Positions 1 to 7,788 of a stretch of 64,000 nucleotides of DNA are shown piece by piece; position 1 is the stretch's first letter; each line of letters opens with the position of its first letter. Under the pieces are notes generated by a model. The model did not search any database, had not been told where the DNA came from, and saw only the letters and a list, made by a program, of their open reading frames with translations. The stretch is from NCBI GenBank assembly GCA_963740835.1, contig CAVUFH010000002.1:992001-1056000 (forward strand), given 5' to 3'. This stretch comes from CAVUFH01 sp963740835. GTDB taxonomy: Bacteria; Actinomycetota; Acidimicrobiia; IMCC26256; PALSA-610. The translations under genes were made by a program, and so were the position numbers.

Positions 1-141
1 ACCGGCCGGGACATCGACTCGTACCAGTTCGCCCCCGCGGTGATCAGCAATGGCGTCCCGCAGCCGCTGGGCGGCGCGGCCGCGACGAACGCGGTCGCGG
101 CGTGGAACGATCTGCGCGGTTGCACCGGCCTCGCGCCCTGA
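1..141 (+). CDS. C-terminal end of an unidentified protein (5' truncated by window edge)
   Basis: Reading frame 1 is open from the first base to a TGA at 139-141 and gives the last 46 residues of a protein that begins outside the window. The tail is rich in Ala, Gly and Asn and ends in LRGCTGLAP. Codon use matches the genes that follow. Nothing in this stretch identifies a family. The next gene begins only 14 bases downstream on the same strand, so the two may be co-transcribed. Confidence 0.55.
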   Translation, partial: TGRDIDSYQFAPAVISNGVPQPLGGAAATNAVAAWNDLRGCTGLAP

Positions 142-155
142 GGTCGACTACCGCC

Positions 156-1073
156 GTGCCCTACGACGAGTTCAGCTTGTTCCGCGAGAACGCTTCGGAG
201 TTCGACATCCGGTGGCGCGGCGATCCGCAGGTCGCTCGCGTCGCCGTGGACGTGGGCGGAGGCCAGGAGATCAGCGCGCTGGCCTGGGGCGATGGAGAAC
301 CTCAGCTGGTCCTGATCCACGGCGGCGCGCAGAACGCGCACACCTGGGACACGGTCGCGCTCGCGCTCGACCGACCGCTCGTCGCACTTGACCTTCCGGG
401 CCACGGGCACTCGTCGCATCGCGACGACCACGCGTACTGGCCTGCCGAGAACGCGGTCGCGCTCGAGACCGCGACCCGCGCGCTCGCACCCAAGGCGCTC
501 GCGGTCGTCGGCATGTCGCTCGGCGGTCTCTCGTCGATCGCGCTCACCGATCGCGCTCCGGACCTCGTGCGGGCGCTGGTGCTCGTCGACGTGACACCCG
601 GTGTGAACCGGGAGAAGGCGTCTGCAATCGCGCAGTTCATCGACGGACCCGAGAACTTCGAGTCGTTCGACGAGATCCTCGAGCGCACGGTCGCGTTCAA
701 CCCGACGCGAACCGAGTCGTCGCTGCGCCGCGGGATCCTGCACAACGCCGTCGAGGACCCGGACGGACGTTGGCGGTGGCGCTACGACCTCCCTCGGCGT
801 GGCAGCGGTGAGGGTGATGACGGCCGTATCATCCCCGGCATCGACACGCTGTGGGACGCGATTGCTCGCATCGAGGTGCCGCTCACACTCGCACGCGGCA
901 CGCTGTCGCCGGTGGTCGACGACGCCGATGTGGAGGAGTTGCTGCGCCGCAAGCCGGACGCCCGGGTCGTGGGGTTCGACGGTGCCGGCCACAGCATCCA
1001 GGGCGACAAGCCGGTGGAGCTCGCCGAGCTTCTCCGCTCACTCCTGGACGGGGAGATCGGCCTCGACGGGTAG
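156..1073 (+). CDS. Alpha/beta hydrolase
   Basis: A 305-residue alpha/beta-hydrolase-fold protein, probably a cytoplasmic esterase or lipase-like enzyme of unknown substrate. Visible features are the oxyanion-hole HGG at about 55-57, the nucleophile elbow GMSLGG with Ser121, the DLPGHGHS strand-loop near 79-86, and a C-terminal catalytic His at about 279 in GAGHS. I chose the GTG at 156 because it follows the previous stop and gives a normal family N-terminus; an upstream in-frame start at 102 would overlap the preceding gene. The last 36 bases overlap the convergent rhodanese gene and carry an 18-bp tandem duplication. Fold and triad are clear; the substrate is not. Confidence 0.85.
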   Translation: MPYDEFSLFRENASEFDIRWRGDPQVARVAVDVGGGQEISALAWGDGEPQLVLIHGGAQNAHTWDTVALALDRPLVALDLPGHGHSSHRDDHAYWPAENAVALETATRALAPKALAVVGMSLGGLSSIALTDRAPDLVRALVLVDVTPGVNREKASAIAQFIDGPENFESFDEILERTVAFNPTRTESSLRRGILHNAVEDPDGRWRWRYDLPRRGSGEGDDGRIIPGIDTLWDAIARIEVPLTLARGTLSPVVDDADVEELLRRKPDARVVGFDGAGHSIQGDKPVELAELLRSLLDGEIGLDG

Positions 1074-1451
1074 ATCGGCCTCGACGGGCAGGCCCGCGGC
1101 CCGCCACGCCTGGAATCCGCCGATGACATCGGTGGCGCGGTGCAGACCAAGTTCGTGAAGGCGCGCCGCAGCCAGGCTCGAGACGTAGCCCTCGTCGCAG
1201 AAGAGGATGATCTCGACGTCGTGGTCGCGCGCAGCCGCGATCCGCGAGCCGCTCACCGGATCGAGACGCCACTCGATGTGGTTGAGCGAGATGATCTCCG
1301 CGCCGGGCACCGTTCCGTCGCCGGTGCGCTGCTCGAAGATGCGCACGTCGATGAGCAGGGCCCCGGCCTGCCGGCGTCGCGCCGCTTCGGCCGGTGTGAC
1401 TCGCCGGAGTTGTGCACGCGCCCGTTCGAGGAGCTCGTCGACCGTCGCCAC
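1038..1451 (-). CDS. Rhodanese-domain protein (single domain)
   Basis: A 137-residue single-domain rhodanese-like protein. After an N-terminal helix (VDELLERARAQ) come LIDVR at about 33-37 and the active-site loop CDEGYVS with Cys85, the residue expected to carry the persulfide in sulfurtransferases. Genuine sulfurtransferase activity, as opposed to a binding role, cannot be told from sequence. GTG at 1451 is chosen because upstream residues look non-coding. The C-terminus ends in a hexapeptide repeat PVEADL-PVEADL, the protein-level result of the tandem duplication shared with the convergent hydrolase gene. Confidence 0.8.
   Translation of the reverse strand: MATVDELLERARAQLRRVTPAEAARRRQAGALLIDVRIFEQRTGDGTVPGAEIISLNHIEWRLDPVSGSRIAAARDHDVEIILFCDEGYVSSLAAARLHELGLHRATDVIGGFQAWRAAGLPVEADLPVEADLPVQE
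1054..1089. repeat. 18-bp tandem duplication across two convergent gene ends
   Basis: Two 18-bp units (1054-1071 and 1072-1089), each beginning agatcggcctcgacggg and differing only in the last base. The first unit holds the final codons of the plus-strand hydrolase and runs into its TAG; both units code for the PVEADL repeat of the minus-strand rhodanese protein. Confidence 0.85.
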
Positions 1452-1576
1452 AGTCGCACTGTAACGATGTCGGCCGGGTGCGGTTACCGTGACGGCGTGA
1501 GCAGTGAGGCGCAGGCCACCGGCGCGGCGATCGCACGTGCGAGTCACGGGCTTCGAGCGCCGGAGGCCGCAGCCGC

Positions 1577-2320
1577 ATGAGTGATGTTCTCGGACCGTTG
1601 CCGTCCACGTTCCCGACGACGCGCGATGCGATCCACGCACTGGCCGAACAGGTGCTCGCGGCGGCTCGCTACCGCGCGACGCAGCACATCGGTCTGCGGC
1701 CGACGCCCGGCGGGGTCGGTACGCCGCCGTTCGCGCCCGTCGAAGGAGTCGGCGACGAGATCGCGCGGGTCGACGGCATCGAGCTCGTGCACGAACGCGC
1801 CGGGGCTGTGCGGCGCGCCCCTATCACGACGCTCGCAGACGCGGCCGAGTTCTTCGGTGGCCCTCTCGGCGCGCCGCCGGTGTACGCGCCCGCAACCCAC
1901 GTCGCTCCCGACGCCACACTCGCGGTCGACGCGACGGCCGCGGCCGCCCTCGCGGAGTGGTACGCGTTCGCTGACGAGCGCCTCGCCGAGCTCCGGCGGC
2001 GCCACGAAGGCCAGGACTCGACCGGCGCCCAGTTGTGGCCCGAGCACTTCGATCTCGCGATCGAGCTCGGTACGGAGGCCGACGGGACGCGCGCCAACTA
2101 CGGCGCGTCGCCTGGCGACGAGGTGATCGCGGAGCCGTACCTTTACGTCGGGCCGTGGGACAAGCGCCGGCGTACCGGGCTGTTCGCTCGCTATGCGTTC
2201 GGTGCGGCCCTGACGTACGCAGAGCTGCGCGCGTCAAACGATCACGAGGCCGCGGCGCGCGACTTCTACATGGCTTGCGCGCAGGCGTTGCTCGACCCCG
2301 GTGCGAGCTCGCCGGGGTAG
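1577..2320 (+). CDS. Conserved hypothetical protein, 247 aa
   Basis: A soluble, 247-residue protein with no signal peptide or membrane segment. The C-terminal third has the conserved-looking stretch YGASPGDEVIAEPYLYVGPW (about 187-206), followed by a region rich in Arg, Tyr and Phe. I recognise this only as an actinobacterial hypothetical and can give no function. The ATG at 1577 overlaps the stop of a short upstream open frame. The PhnZ-like HD gene begins 10 bases after the stop, so the pair is probably one transcript. Confidence 0.75.
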   Translation: MSDVLGPLPSTFPTTRDAIHALAEQVLAAARYRATQHIGLRPTPGGVGTPPFAPVEGVGDEIARVDGIELVHERAGAVRRAPITTLADAAEFFGGPLGAPPVYAPATHVAPDATLAVDATAAAALAEWYAFADERLAELRRRHEGQDSTGAQLWPEHFDLAIELGTEADGTRANYGASPGDEVIAEPYLYVGPWDKRRRTGLFARYAFGAALTYAELRASNDHEAAARDFYMACAQALLDPGASSPG

Positions 2321-2330
2321 CCTGGCCCGC

Positions 2331-2879
2331 ATGACGCAGACGTTCACCCGCATGGATCAATCCACCGCCGAGCAGTGGGCGGTCATCGGTCGGGAGACGG
2401 CCGAACACCAATCGCGCGTCGCCGACCGGGCGCTCGAAATGCTCCGCTCCCTGGCCGAGATCACTGACGGCTTCGCCGTGGACCAGCTGATGCACTCGCT
2501 GCAGACCGCGACGCGTGCCGAGCGCGGCGGCGCCGATCCCGAGATGGTGTTCGCATCCTTGCTCCACGACATCGGCAAAGCCGTGAGCGTGCCGAACCAC
2601 CCGGAGATCGCGGCCGCGATCCTCAAGCCGTACGTGCGGCCCGAGGTGCACGACGTGATCCTCGCCCACCAGGACTTCCAGGGCCGGCACTATTACGCGC
2701 ACTTCGGCGGTGACCCGAATGCGCGCGCGAAGTACGAAGGCCAGCCGTGGTTCGACCTCGCCGCGCAATTCGCCGACGACTGGGACCAGACCGCGTTCGA
2801 CCCGGACTACGACACGTTGCCGCTCGAGCACTTCGAGCCGCTGGTCCGCGAGATGTTCGCGCGCCCTCGCTCGTTCTGA
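2331..2879 (+). CDS. HD-domain protein resembling PhnZ-type diiron oxygenases
   Basis: A 182-residue HD-domain protein. The arrangement QLMHSLQ (His55), LLHDIGK (His79-Asp80, Lys83), NHPEI (His90), ILAHQD (His113) and an Asp near 148 matches the metal ligands of PhnZ-type HD oxygenases as I remember them, including the 24-residue gap from the first His to the HD pair. By my hand alignment the PhnZ substrate-gating Tyr and Glu that precede the first His are Thr and Phe here, so 2-amino-1-hydroxyethylphosphonate is unlikely as substrate. Function could be a different HD oxygenase or a phosphohydrolase. ATG at 2331 follows the upstream stop by 10 bases. Confidence 0.75.
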   Translation: MTQTFTRMDQSTAEQWAVIGRETAEHQSRVADRALEMLRSLAEITDGFAVDQLMHSLQTATRAERGGADPEMVFASLLHDIGKAVSVPNHPEIAAAILKPYVRPEVHDVILAHQDFQGRHYYAHFGGDPNARAKYEGQPWFDLAAQFADDWDQTAFDPDYDTLPLEHFEPLVREMFARPRSF

Positions 2880-2936
2880 GCACTCGCGTTGACCGGTTCG
2901 GTCGGCCGCGCGGCTGTCGCCACACCAGGAGAACAG

Positions 2937-3728
2937 ATGCTGCTCGACGGGAAAGTCGCGATCGTTTCGGGCGTCGGTCCCGGACTCGGGCAGGCGAACG
3001 CCCGCGCGCTCGCGCGTGAGGGTGCCACGGTCGTACTCGCGGCGCGGAGTGCCGACTACCTCGAGCAGGTGCAGAAGGAGATCGAGCACGACGGCGGCCG
3101 GGCGCTCGCGGTCCCGACCAACCTCGTCGACACCGACCAGGTCGCCGCGCTCGTGGCGCGCGCGGTCGACGAATACGGGCGGCTCGACATCCTCGTGAAC
3201 AACGCGTTCCGGATGGATCGCGGCGAACCGTTCGAGACCGTGGACCTCACGCACTGGAAGAAGGTGTACGAGGTCAACGTCTGGGGCGCGCTCGGACTCA
3301 CGCAGGCGTGCGTCCCGCACCTGCGCCGCGCCGCAACGGAGAACGGCGACGCATCGATCGTGTTCATCCTCTCCATGTCGATGCGCAAGGTCCGCCTCAA
3401 CGAGGGCGCGTACTCGTCGTCGAAGGCCGCGCTGCGTACCGCGGTGCAGTCGCTCGCGCTGGAGCTCGGGCCCGCGCGCATCCGCGTGAACGCGGTTGCA
3501 CCGGGCTGGATCGGCGGCCCCAGCGTCGACATGTTCATCGACTGGGAGTCGCAGCAACGGGGAATCACCAAGGCCGACGCGCGCGCCGAGATCGAAGCGC
3601 GGATCCCGCTCGGCCTGATCCCGCCGCAGGACGACATCGCGCATTCGGTCGTCTTCTTCGCGTCACCCTGGTCGAACGTCATCACCGGCCAGACCCTCGA
3701 CGTGAACGGTGGCGAGTGGTTCGCGTGA
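2937..3728 (+). CDS. Short-chain dehydrogenase/reductase (SDR)
   Basis: A classical SDR of 263 residues, a cytoplasmic NAD(P)-dependent oxidoreductase. It has the nucleotide-binding GVGPGLG at about 12-18, NNAF at 88-91, a Ser at about 146-148, the YSSSK catalytic motif with Tyr159 and Lys163, and a C-terminal GQTLDVNGGEW. The ATG at 2937 has an AGGAGA ribosome site six bases upstream; an earlier in-frame start at 2889 lacks one. Typical length. Substrate unknown. The agmatine deiminase gene follows 13 bases downstream. Confidence 0.88.
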   Translation: MLLDGKVAIVSGVGPGLGQANARALAREGATVVLAARSADYLEQVQKEIEHDGGRALAVPTNLVDTDQVAALVARAVDEYGRLDILVNNAFRMDRGEPFETVDLTHWKKVYEVNVWGALGLTQACVPHLRRAATENGDASIVFILSMSMRKVRLNEGAYSSSKAALRTAVQSLALELGPARIRVNAVAPGWIGGPSVDMFIDWESQQRGITKADARAEIEARIPLGLIPPQDDIAHSVVFFASPWSNVITGQTLDVNGGEWFA

Positions 3729-3741
3729 CGCGGTCGAGGGC

Positions 3742-4754
3742 GTGACCCGCGCCGCGGCGAAACCAACGCGGCGCGTCCCGGCCGAGACCGAGCCGCACGA
3801 ATGCACGCTGATGGCGTGGCCGACAGAGACGCGGCGCGCGTCGCTGTGGGGAGACCGTCTCGATGCCGCACGCGCCGCACACGTGGCTGTCGCGCGCCGG
3901 TCGCGGCGCACGAACCGGTGACGATGGTCGCCGCTCCCGACGACGCGACTGCGGCGGCGGCCGCCTGCGGACCCTCCGTCGAGATCTTCGTGGCACGCAT
4001 CGACGACTCGTGGATTCGCGATTCCGGGCCGATCATCGTCTACGCCGCCGACGGCCGCCGCGAGGCGGTGCACTTCCGCTTCAACGCCTGGGGTGAAAAG
4101 TACACGCCCTACGCCGATGACGCGACCATCGGCGCGCGCGTTGCCGAGCGTCTGGGGTTGTCCGTCACCGAGGTGCCGCTCGTGCTCGAGGGGGGTTCGA
4201 TCGCGTTCGACGGCGCGGGCACGGTCGTCACGACCGAACGCTGCCTGCTCAACCCCAATCGGAACCCAGGCGTGACGCGTGTCGAAATCGAAGCAGTGTT
4301 GCGCGCCGCACTCGGGGTCGACCGGTTCGTCTGGCTCGCGGACGGCATCGCCGAGGACGCGGAGACCGACGGTCATGTCGACAACGTCGTTGCGTTCGTC
4401 GCGCCGGGTCGGGCCGTCCTCCAGGGCTGTGACGACCCTGGGAACCCGAACCACGCGATCGCCGCCGACAACCGCGGCCGGCTCGAGGCCGCGGGCATCG
4501 CGGTCGTCGAAGTCCCGGCGCTGCCATACATCGACCTCGTGGGTGAGCACATCCCGGTCCCGTACGTGAACTGGTACGTCGCGAACAGCGTCGTGGTCGT
4601 GCCGGTGACCGGCGCGAGCACAGACGCGGCGACGCTCGACCTCGTCGGCGCGCAGTACCCGGGGCGCGCGGTGGTGGCTGTCGACGGTTCGGTGCTCGCC
4701 TACGGTGGCGGCGGCGTGCACTGCATCACCCAACCCGTCCCCGTGTCGCGATGA
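3742..4754 (+). CDS. aguA: Agmatine deiminase, interrupted by an apparent 1-base deletion near 3900
   Basis: Agmatine deiminase converts agmatine to N-carbamoylputrescine and ammonia. The N-terminus (VPAETEPHECTLMAWPTETR) is read in frame 1 from about GTG 3742, while PVAAHEPVTMVAAP and everything after lies in frame 3. The join falls at about 3893-3910, and one missing base restores a continuous protein of about 337 residues. Family motifs include DSWIRDSGP, ETDGHVDN and the catalytic Cys in GGGGVHCITQP near the C-terminus. All active-site regions are present, so I suspect a sequence error rather than a dead gene. The stop overlaps the next gene's start by four bases, as expected for a two-step pathway. 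Confidence 0.85.
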
Positions 4755-5677
4755 TCCTGCGCACCGCCTACGACCTGCTCGACTCCCCCGCGCGCGTCGA
4801 CGCGCCGCGCCGGCCGCCGGTACGTGTCGGGCTCGTGCAGGAGCAATGGCGGCCCGACCGCGTCGAGCACGAAGCCGCGCTGACCGAGGGTGTCGCGATC
4901 GCCGCGCGCGAAGGTGCGCGGCTCGTCTGCCTGCAGGAGCTGACGCTCCTGCCGTACTTCGCCATCACCCCGGACGGACCCGCGAGCGCGGGAGTCGAAC
5001 CGGAGGCGCTGCCCGGCGGCCGGACCCACGAGTTCGCGGCCCGGCTCGCCGCCGAACACGGTGTGCACGTGCACGCGTCCTTGTACGAACGCGCCGACGA
5101 CGGTGGCCTCGGTTTCAACACCGCGATCGTCGTCGCGCCCGATGGTGCCCTCGTCGCGCGCACGCGCAAGATGCACCTGCCCGTCACCGCCGGCTACTAC
5201 GAGGACAAGTACTTCCGCGCTGGCGATACGGGTTATCCGGTGTCGGAAGTGGCGGGCGCGACGATCGGCTTTCCCACTTGTTGGGACGAGTGGTTCCCGG
5301 AGGTCGCACGCCTGTACGCACTCCAGGGCGCAGAGGTGATCGTCTACCCGACTGCGATCGGTTCGGAGCCCGACCATCCGGCGTTCGACACCGAGCCGCT
5401 CTGGGAGCAGGTCATCCGCGCCAACGGGATCACCAACGGCACGTTCATGGTGGTCCCCAACCGCATCGGCACCGAAGGTCCCGTCACGTTCTATGGGAGT
5501 TCGTTCATCAGCGATCCCTACGGGCGCGTGCTCGTACAGGCGCCGCGAGCCGAGGCCGCGGTCCTCGTCGCCGACCTCGACCTCGACCAGCGCCGCGACT
5601 GGCTGGAGCTCTTCCCGTTCCTGCGCACCCGGCGCCCCACCACCTACGGCCCGCTGATACGCGAGAAGAACGAGTAG
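4751..5677 (+). CDS. aguB: N-carbamoylputrescine amidase (nitrilase superfamily)
   Basis: A 308-residue carbon-nitrogen hydrolase with the Glu-Lys-Cys triad: Glu63 in LQELTLLPYF, Lys140 in RKMHLP and Cys177 in FPTCWDEWFPE. The CWDEWFPE context and the position directly after agmatine deiminase indicate hydrolysis of N-carbamoylputrescine to putrescine, CO2 and ammonia. The ATG at 4751 overlaps the upstream stop (ATGA), implying translational coupling. About 25 extra residues precede the usual start of the domain (VRVGLVQE). Assignment is strong from the pairing and moderate from this sequence alone. Confidence 0.88.
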   Translation: MILRTAYDLLDSPARVDAPRRPPVRVGLVQEQWRPDRVEHEAALTEGVAIAAREGARLVCLQELTLLPYFAITPDGPASAGVEPEALPGGRTHEFAARLAAEHGVHVHASLYERADDGGLGFNTAIVVAPDGALVARTRKMHLPVTAGYYEDKYFRAGDTGYPVSEVAGATIGFPTCWDEWFPEVARLYALQGAEVIVYPTAIGSEPDHPAFDTEPLWEQVIRANGITNGTFMVVPNRIGTEGPVTFYGSSFISDPYGRVLVQAPRAEAAVLVADLDLDQRRDWLELFPFLRTRRPTTYGPLIREKNE

Positions 5678-5683
5678 GCCGCG

Positions 5684-5860
5684 GTGCCGATCAGCCTCCG
5701 GATCGACTGCATGGAGTGCGGCGGTATCGCGGTGCTCCAGCAACTCCCCGGCGAGGACGAGATCCTCGAACCCGGCGCGGTGCTCGTGTACCGCTGCCCC
5801 GACTGCTACCAGCGCTGGGACGTCGTGGTCGACGCGGACGACCTGATCGACGACGACTGA
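5684..5860 (+). CDS. Small zinc-ribbon protein, 58 aa
   Basis: A 58-residue acidic protein starting at GTG 5684, six bases after the amidase stop. Two CxxC knuckles, CMEC near residue 9 and CPDC near 38, make a probable zinc ribbon, and the C-terminus is strongly acidic (DADDLIDDD). Same strand, tight spacing and matching codon use suggest it belongs to the agmatine operon. Function unknown. The last 55 bases overlap a convergent small gene. Confidence 0.6.
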   Translation: MPISLRIDCMECGGIAVLQQLPGEDEILEPGAVLVYRCPDCYQRWDVVVDADDLIDDD

Positions 5861-6048
5861 CCATCAGCGCGCCGGATCTCGACGATGTGGTTGGTCCGGA
5901 ACGACGCGACACGCACCGCGAACGCCGACGCGAGCCGGCCCGCGCCGTTGCGATCGAAGAACGTCGTGAGCGGCCCTTCCTGTTCGTACGCGTCAGCACC
6001 CTGCACGACGGTGGAGGTCTGGTCGTCGAAGCGCACGCAGAACGTCAT
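5806..6048 (-). CDS. Small hypothetical protein, about 80 aa
   Basis: ATG 6048 opens a soluble protein of up to 80 residues (MTFCVRFDDQTSTVVQGADA...). The first 60 residues look protein-like, with a final strand AVRVASFRTNHIVEIRR. The last 16 residues are Ser/Thr-rich and are simply the antisense of the acidic tail of the zinc-ribbon gene. A TGA lies in the neighbouring frame just after the HIVEIRR codons, so the true stop may be there if one base is wrong. No family recognised. Confidence 0.45.
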   Translation of the reverse strand: MTFCVRFDDQTSTVVQGADAYEQEGPLTTFFDRNGAGRLASAFAVRVASFRTNHIVEIRRADGQSSSIRSSASTTTSQRW

Positions 6049-6164
6049 GCAGTGAGCGTACGACGACCGCGTTGTGGATCGATAGAGGAACAAGTTGTGG
6101 ACGACCTGTGGACGGCGGAACGAGAGAGAGGAAAGGCAGATCGGAGCGCGCACGTTCGTCCATG

Positions 6165-6198
6165 TGACGTAACTCGCCATATGTGGCGAGTTACGTCA
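6165..6198. repeat. Perfect 15-bp inverted repeat with 4-base loop
   Basis: Arms tgacgtaactcgcca (6165-6179) and tggcgagttacgtca (6184-6198) pair perfectly around the loop tatg. It lies between the end of the epoxide-hydrolase-like gene (6280) and the start of the small minus-strand gene (6048). It could be a terminator hairpin, though no T-tract follows on either side, or a dyad operator for the small gene. Confidence 0.85.
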
Positions 6199-6279
6199 TG
6201 AGAACGCGACGGCTCGGCAGATCTGTGTGGTCGTGGTGCGTCATCTCGTCGTCCGCTCGGCGGTCGCCGCGATCGTTAC

Positions 6280-7239
6280 TCAGCTCGTCGGCGACGAACT
6301 GCTCTCGCTCGTCCGTGCGGGGGCGAAGAAGTCGAGAAGTAGTTGTGTGACGCGCTCGGACTCGTCGTGATGCACCCAATGCGACGCGTTCGGCAGGCGC
6401 TCGACGCGATCGAGGTTCGGCACGTCGTCGTGTTCGGGCTCAGCGAGGTCGGAGTCGAGGAAGCGGTCGCCTTCGCCCCAGATGACCAGCGTGGGCGCCG
6501 AGATTGGTCGAAGCGCGGCTTCGGCCTTTTTGGGTGAGGTTCGCACCGAGGACCGGTAGTAATTGATCATCCCGGTTGCAGCCCCGGGCTGCGACCACGC
6601 CTCGATGTAGCGGTCCATCTCATCCTGCGTGTAAGCCGGGTCGGCATCGCGCAAGAAGTTCCGGAAGAAGTGCCAGTGGTTGGCGTGCACAATACTTTCG
6701 GGCAGTTCCGGGACGTCGAAGAAGAAGAAGTACCAGGACTTCCGGAGCTGGCCCGGGTGGTGCAGTCCCTGCGACAGCTTCCGCGGGTGGGCCGCGTTGA
6801 GGATGGCCAGCCGGTCTACGACTTCAGGGTGGTTCATCGCGGTGGCCCAGGCGACGCTTCCGCCCCAGTCGTGACCGACCAGCAGCGCGGACTTGGCACC
6901 GCGCTCTTGGATGAGATCGCGGATGTCGGCGGTCAGATGGTCGGTGTCGTAGGCCGCGACGCCGTCCGGCTTCGATGACAGGTTGTAGCCGCGCATGTCG
7001 GGTGCCACGACGCGGTATCCCGCGGCCGCGAGCGGTTTGATCTGCAGCCGCCAGCCGTACCAGAACTCGGGGAAGCCGTGCAGCAAAACGATCAGCGGTC
7101 CTTCCCCGGCCTCGACGTAGTGCAACCGCTGGTCGCCGATCTCGGCGTAGCCATCGCGAACTTCGCTGCCAAGGAGTGTTGCCGCCTGCTGTTCCGCCAT
7201 CTCGCCGGCGCCGACGGTGCGGTCCTCCGATGTGCTCAT
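6280..7239 (-). CDS. Epoxide-hydrolase-like alpha/beta hydrolase
   Basis: A 319-residue alpha/beta hydrolase of the soluble epoxide hydrolase/haloalkane dehalogenase group. HGFPEFWYGW (about 54-63) carries the HGFP oxyanion motif, GHDWGG supplies the nucleophile Asp124, and the C-terminal His lies in NASHWVHHDE. An aromatic-rich cap (WYFFFFDVPELPE) sits between. HGFPEFW and GHDWGG together favour epoxide hydrolase, opening epoxides to diols. The ATG at 7239 has a strong GGAGGAGGGG ribosome site. The first 30 residues are an extra, poorly conserved N-terminus. Confidence 0.85.
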   Translation of the reverse strand: MSTSEDRTVGAGEMAEQQAATLLGSEVRDGYAEIGDQRLHYVEAGEGPLIVLLHGFPEFWYGWRLQIKPLAAAGYRVVAPDMRGYNLSSKPDGVAAYDTDHLTADIRDLIQERGAKSALLVGHDWGGSVAWATAMNHPEVVDRLAILNAAHPRKLSQGLHHPGQLRKSWYFFFFDVPELPESIVHANHWHFFRNFLRDADPAYTQDEMDRYIEAWSQPGAATGMINYYRSSVRTSPKKAEAALRPISAPTLVIWGEGDRFLDSDLAEPEHDDVPNLDRVERLPNASHWVHHDESERVTQLLLDFFAPARTSESSSSPTS

Positions 7240-7320
7240 TGCCCCTCCTCCGAGAGCCACGTCCCAAGTGACAGTAACGCCGTTTCCGTTTCCTGACATC
7301 CTCCGTTTCGCGCCCCTCTT

Positions 7321-7762
7321 CTGGTGTTGAGACCTCGAAGGCGGCGCTCTCGCGTCGAGCACTCGCACGGTCTCGATGTCTTGGACCTGTACGCCGCCAC
7401 ACCCATGCTCTCCGTCACTGGCGATATCTCCGGCTCCGGCACCGTCCGGGTGGCGATCACAGTCCAGGCGCTCTGTCGCATTCGGCGCCGGTCGGCTTCC
7501 CGTCGCGGTCGGAGTGCTCAGTGGAAGCGAGCACGCCGCAAGCGAGGCGCGGCGTGAAGGCGTCAGGGTCGAGTTGCATGCCGTGCCGGGTGACGCCGCC
7601 GACGTGTTGGTTGGCGTCGCCGAGCAGCTCGGTGGCGACCTCGTCGTCGTCGCAAGCCGCGGAATGACCGGTGCGCGACGCTTCGTGTTACGGAGTGTGC
7701 CGAACAAGGTGTCTCACCATTGCCCGTGCAGCCTGCTGATCGTTGACACGGCAACCGACTGA
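7321..7762 (+). pseudogene. Decayed universal stress protein gene
   Basis: Remnant of a UspA-family gene in three different frames. One frame gives an N-terminal-like GVETSKAALSRRALARS from 7321, a second gives GLDVLDLYAATPMLSVTGD, and a third holds the well-preserved C-terminal half: VRVELHAVPGDAADVLVGVA, then GDLVVVASRGMTGARRFVLR and CPCSLLIVD, ending at 7762. The nucleotide-binding G-2x-G-9x-G loop has degraded. No start codon with a ribosome site is visible. More than one frame change plus loss of the 5' end points to real decay, unlike the single-base breaks elsewhere in the window. Confidence 0.65.
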
Positions 7763-7788
7763 GCGGCGGCTGAGCGTGAGCAAACGCG

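Noticed and set aside
1497..1580. 27-codon plus-strand frame ending with an ATGA overlap on the gene at 1577
   Set aside because: The overlap looks like a coupled leader, but the codons have ordinary composition, no ribosome site precedes the GTG, and no family or repeat was seen.
1824..3644. 606-residue minus-strand open frame
   Set aside because: An antisense shadow of the HD and SDR genes, with Arg/Glu/His bias typical of the reverse frame of GC-rich coding DNA.
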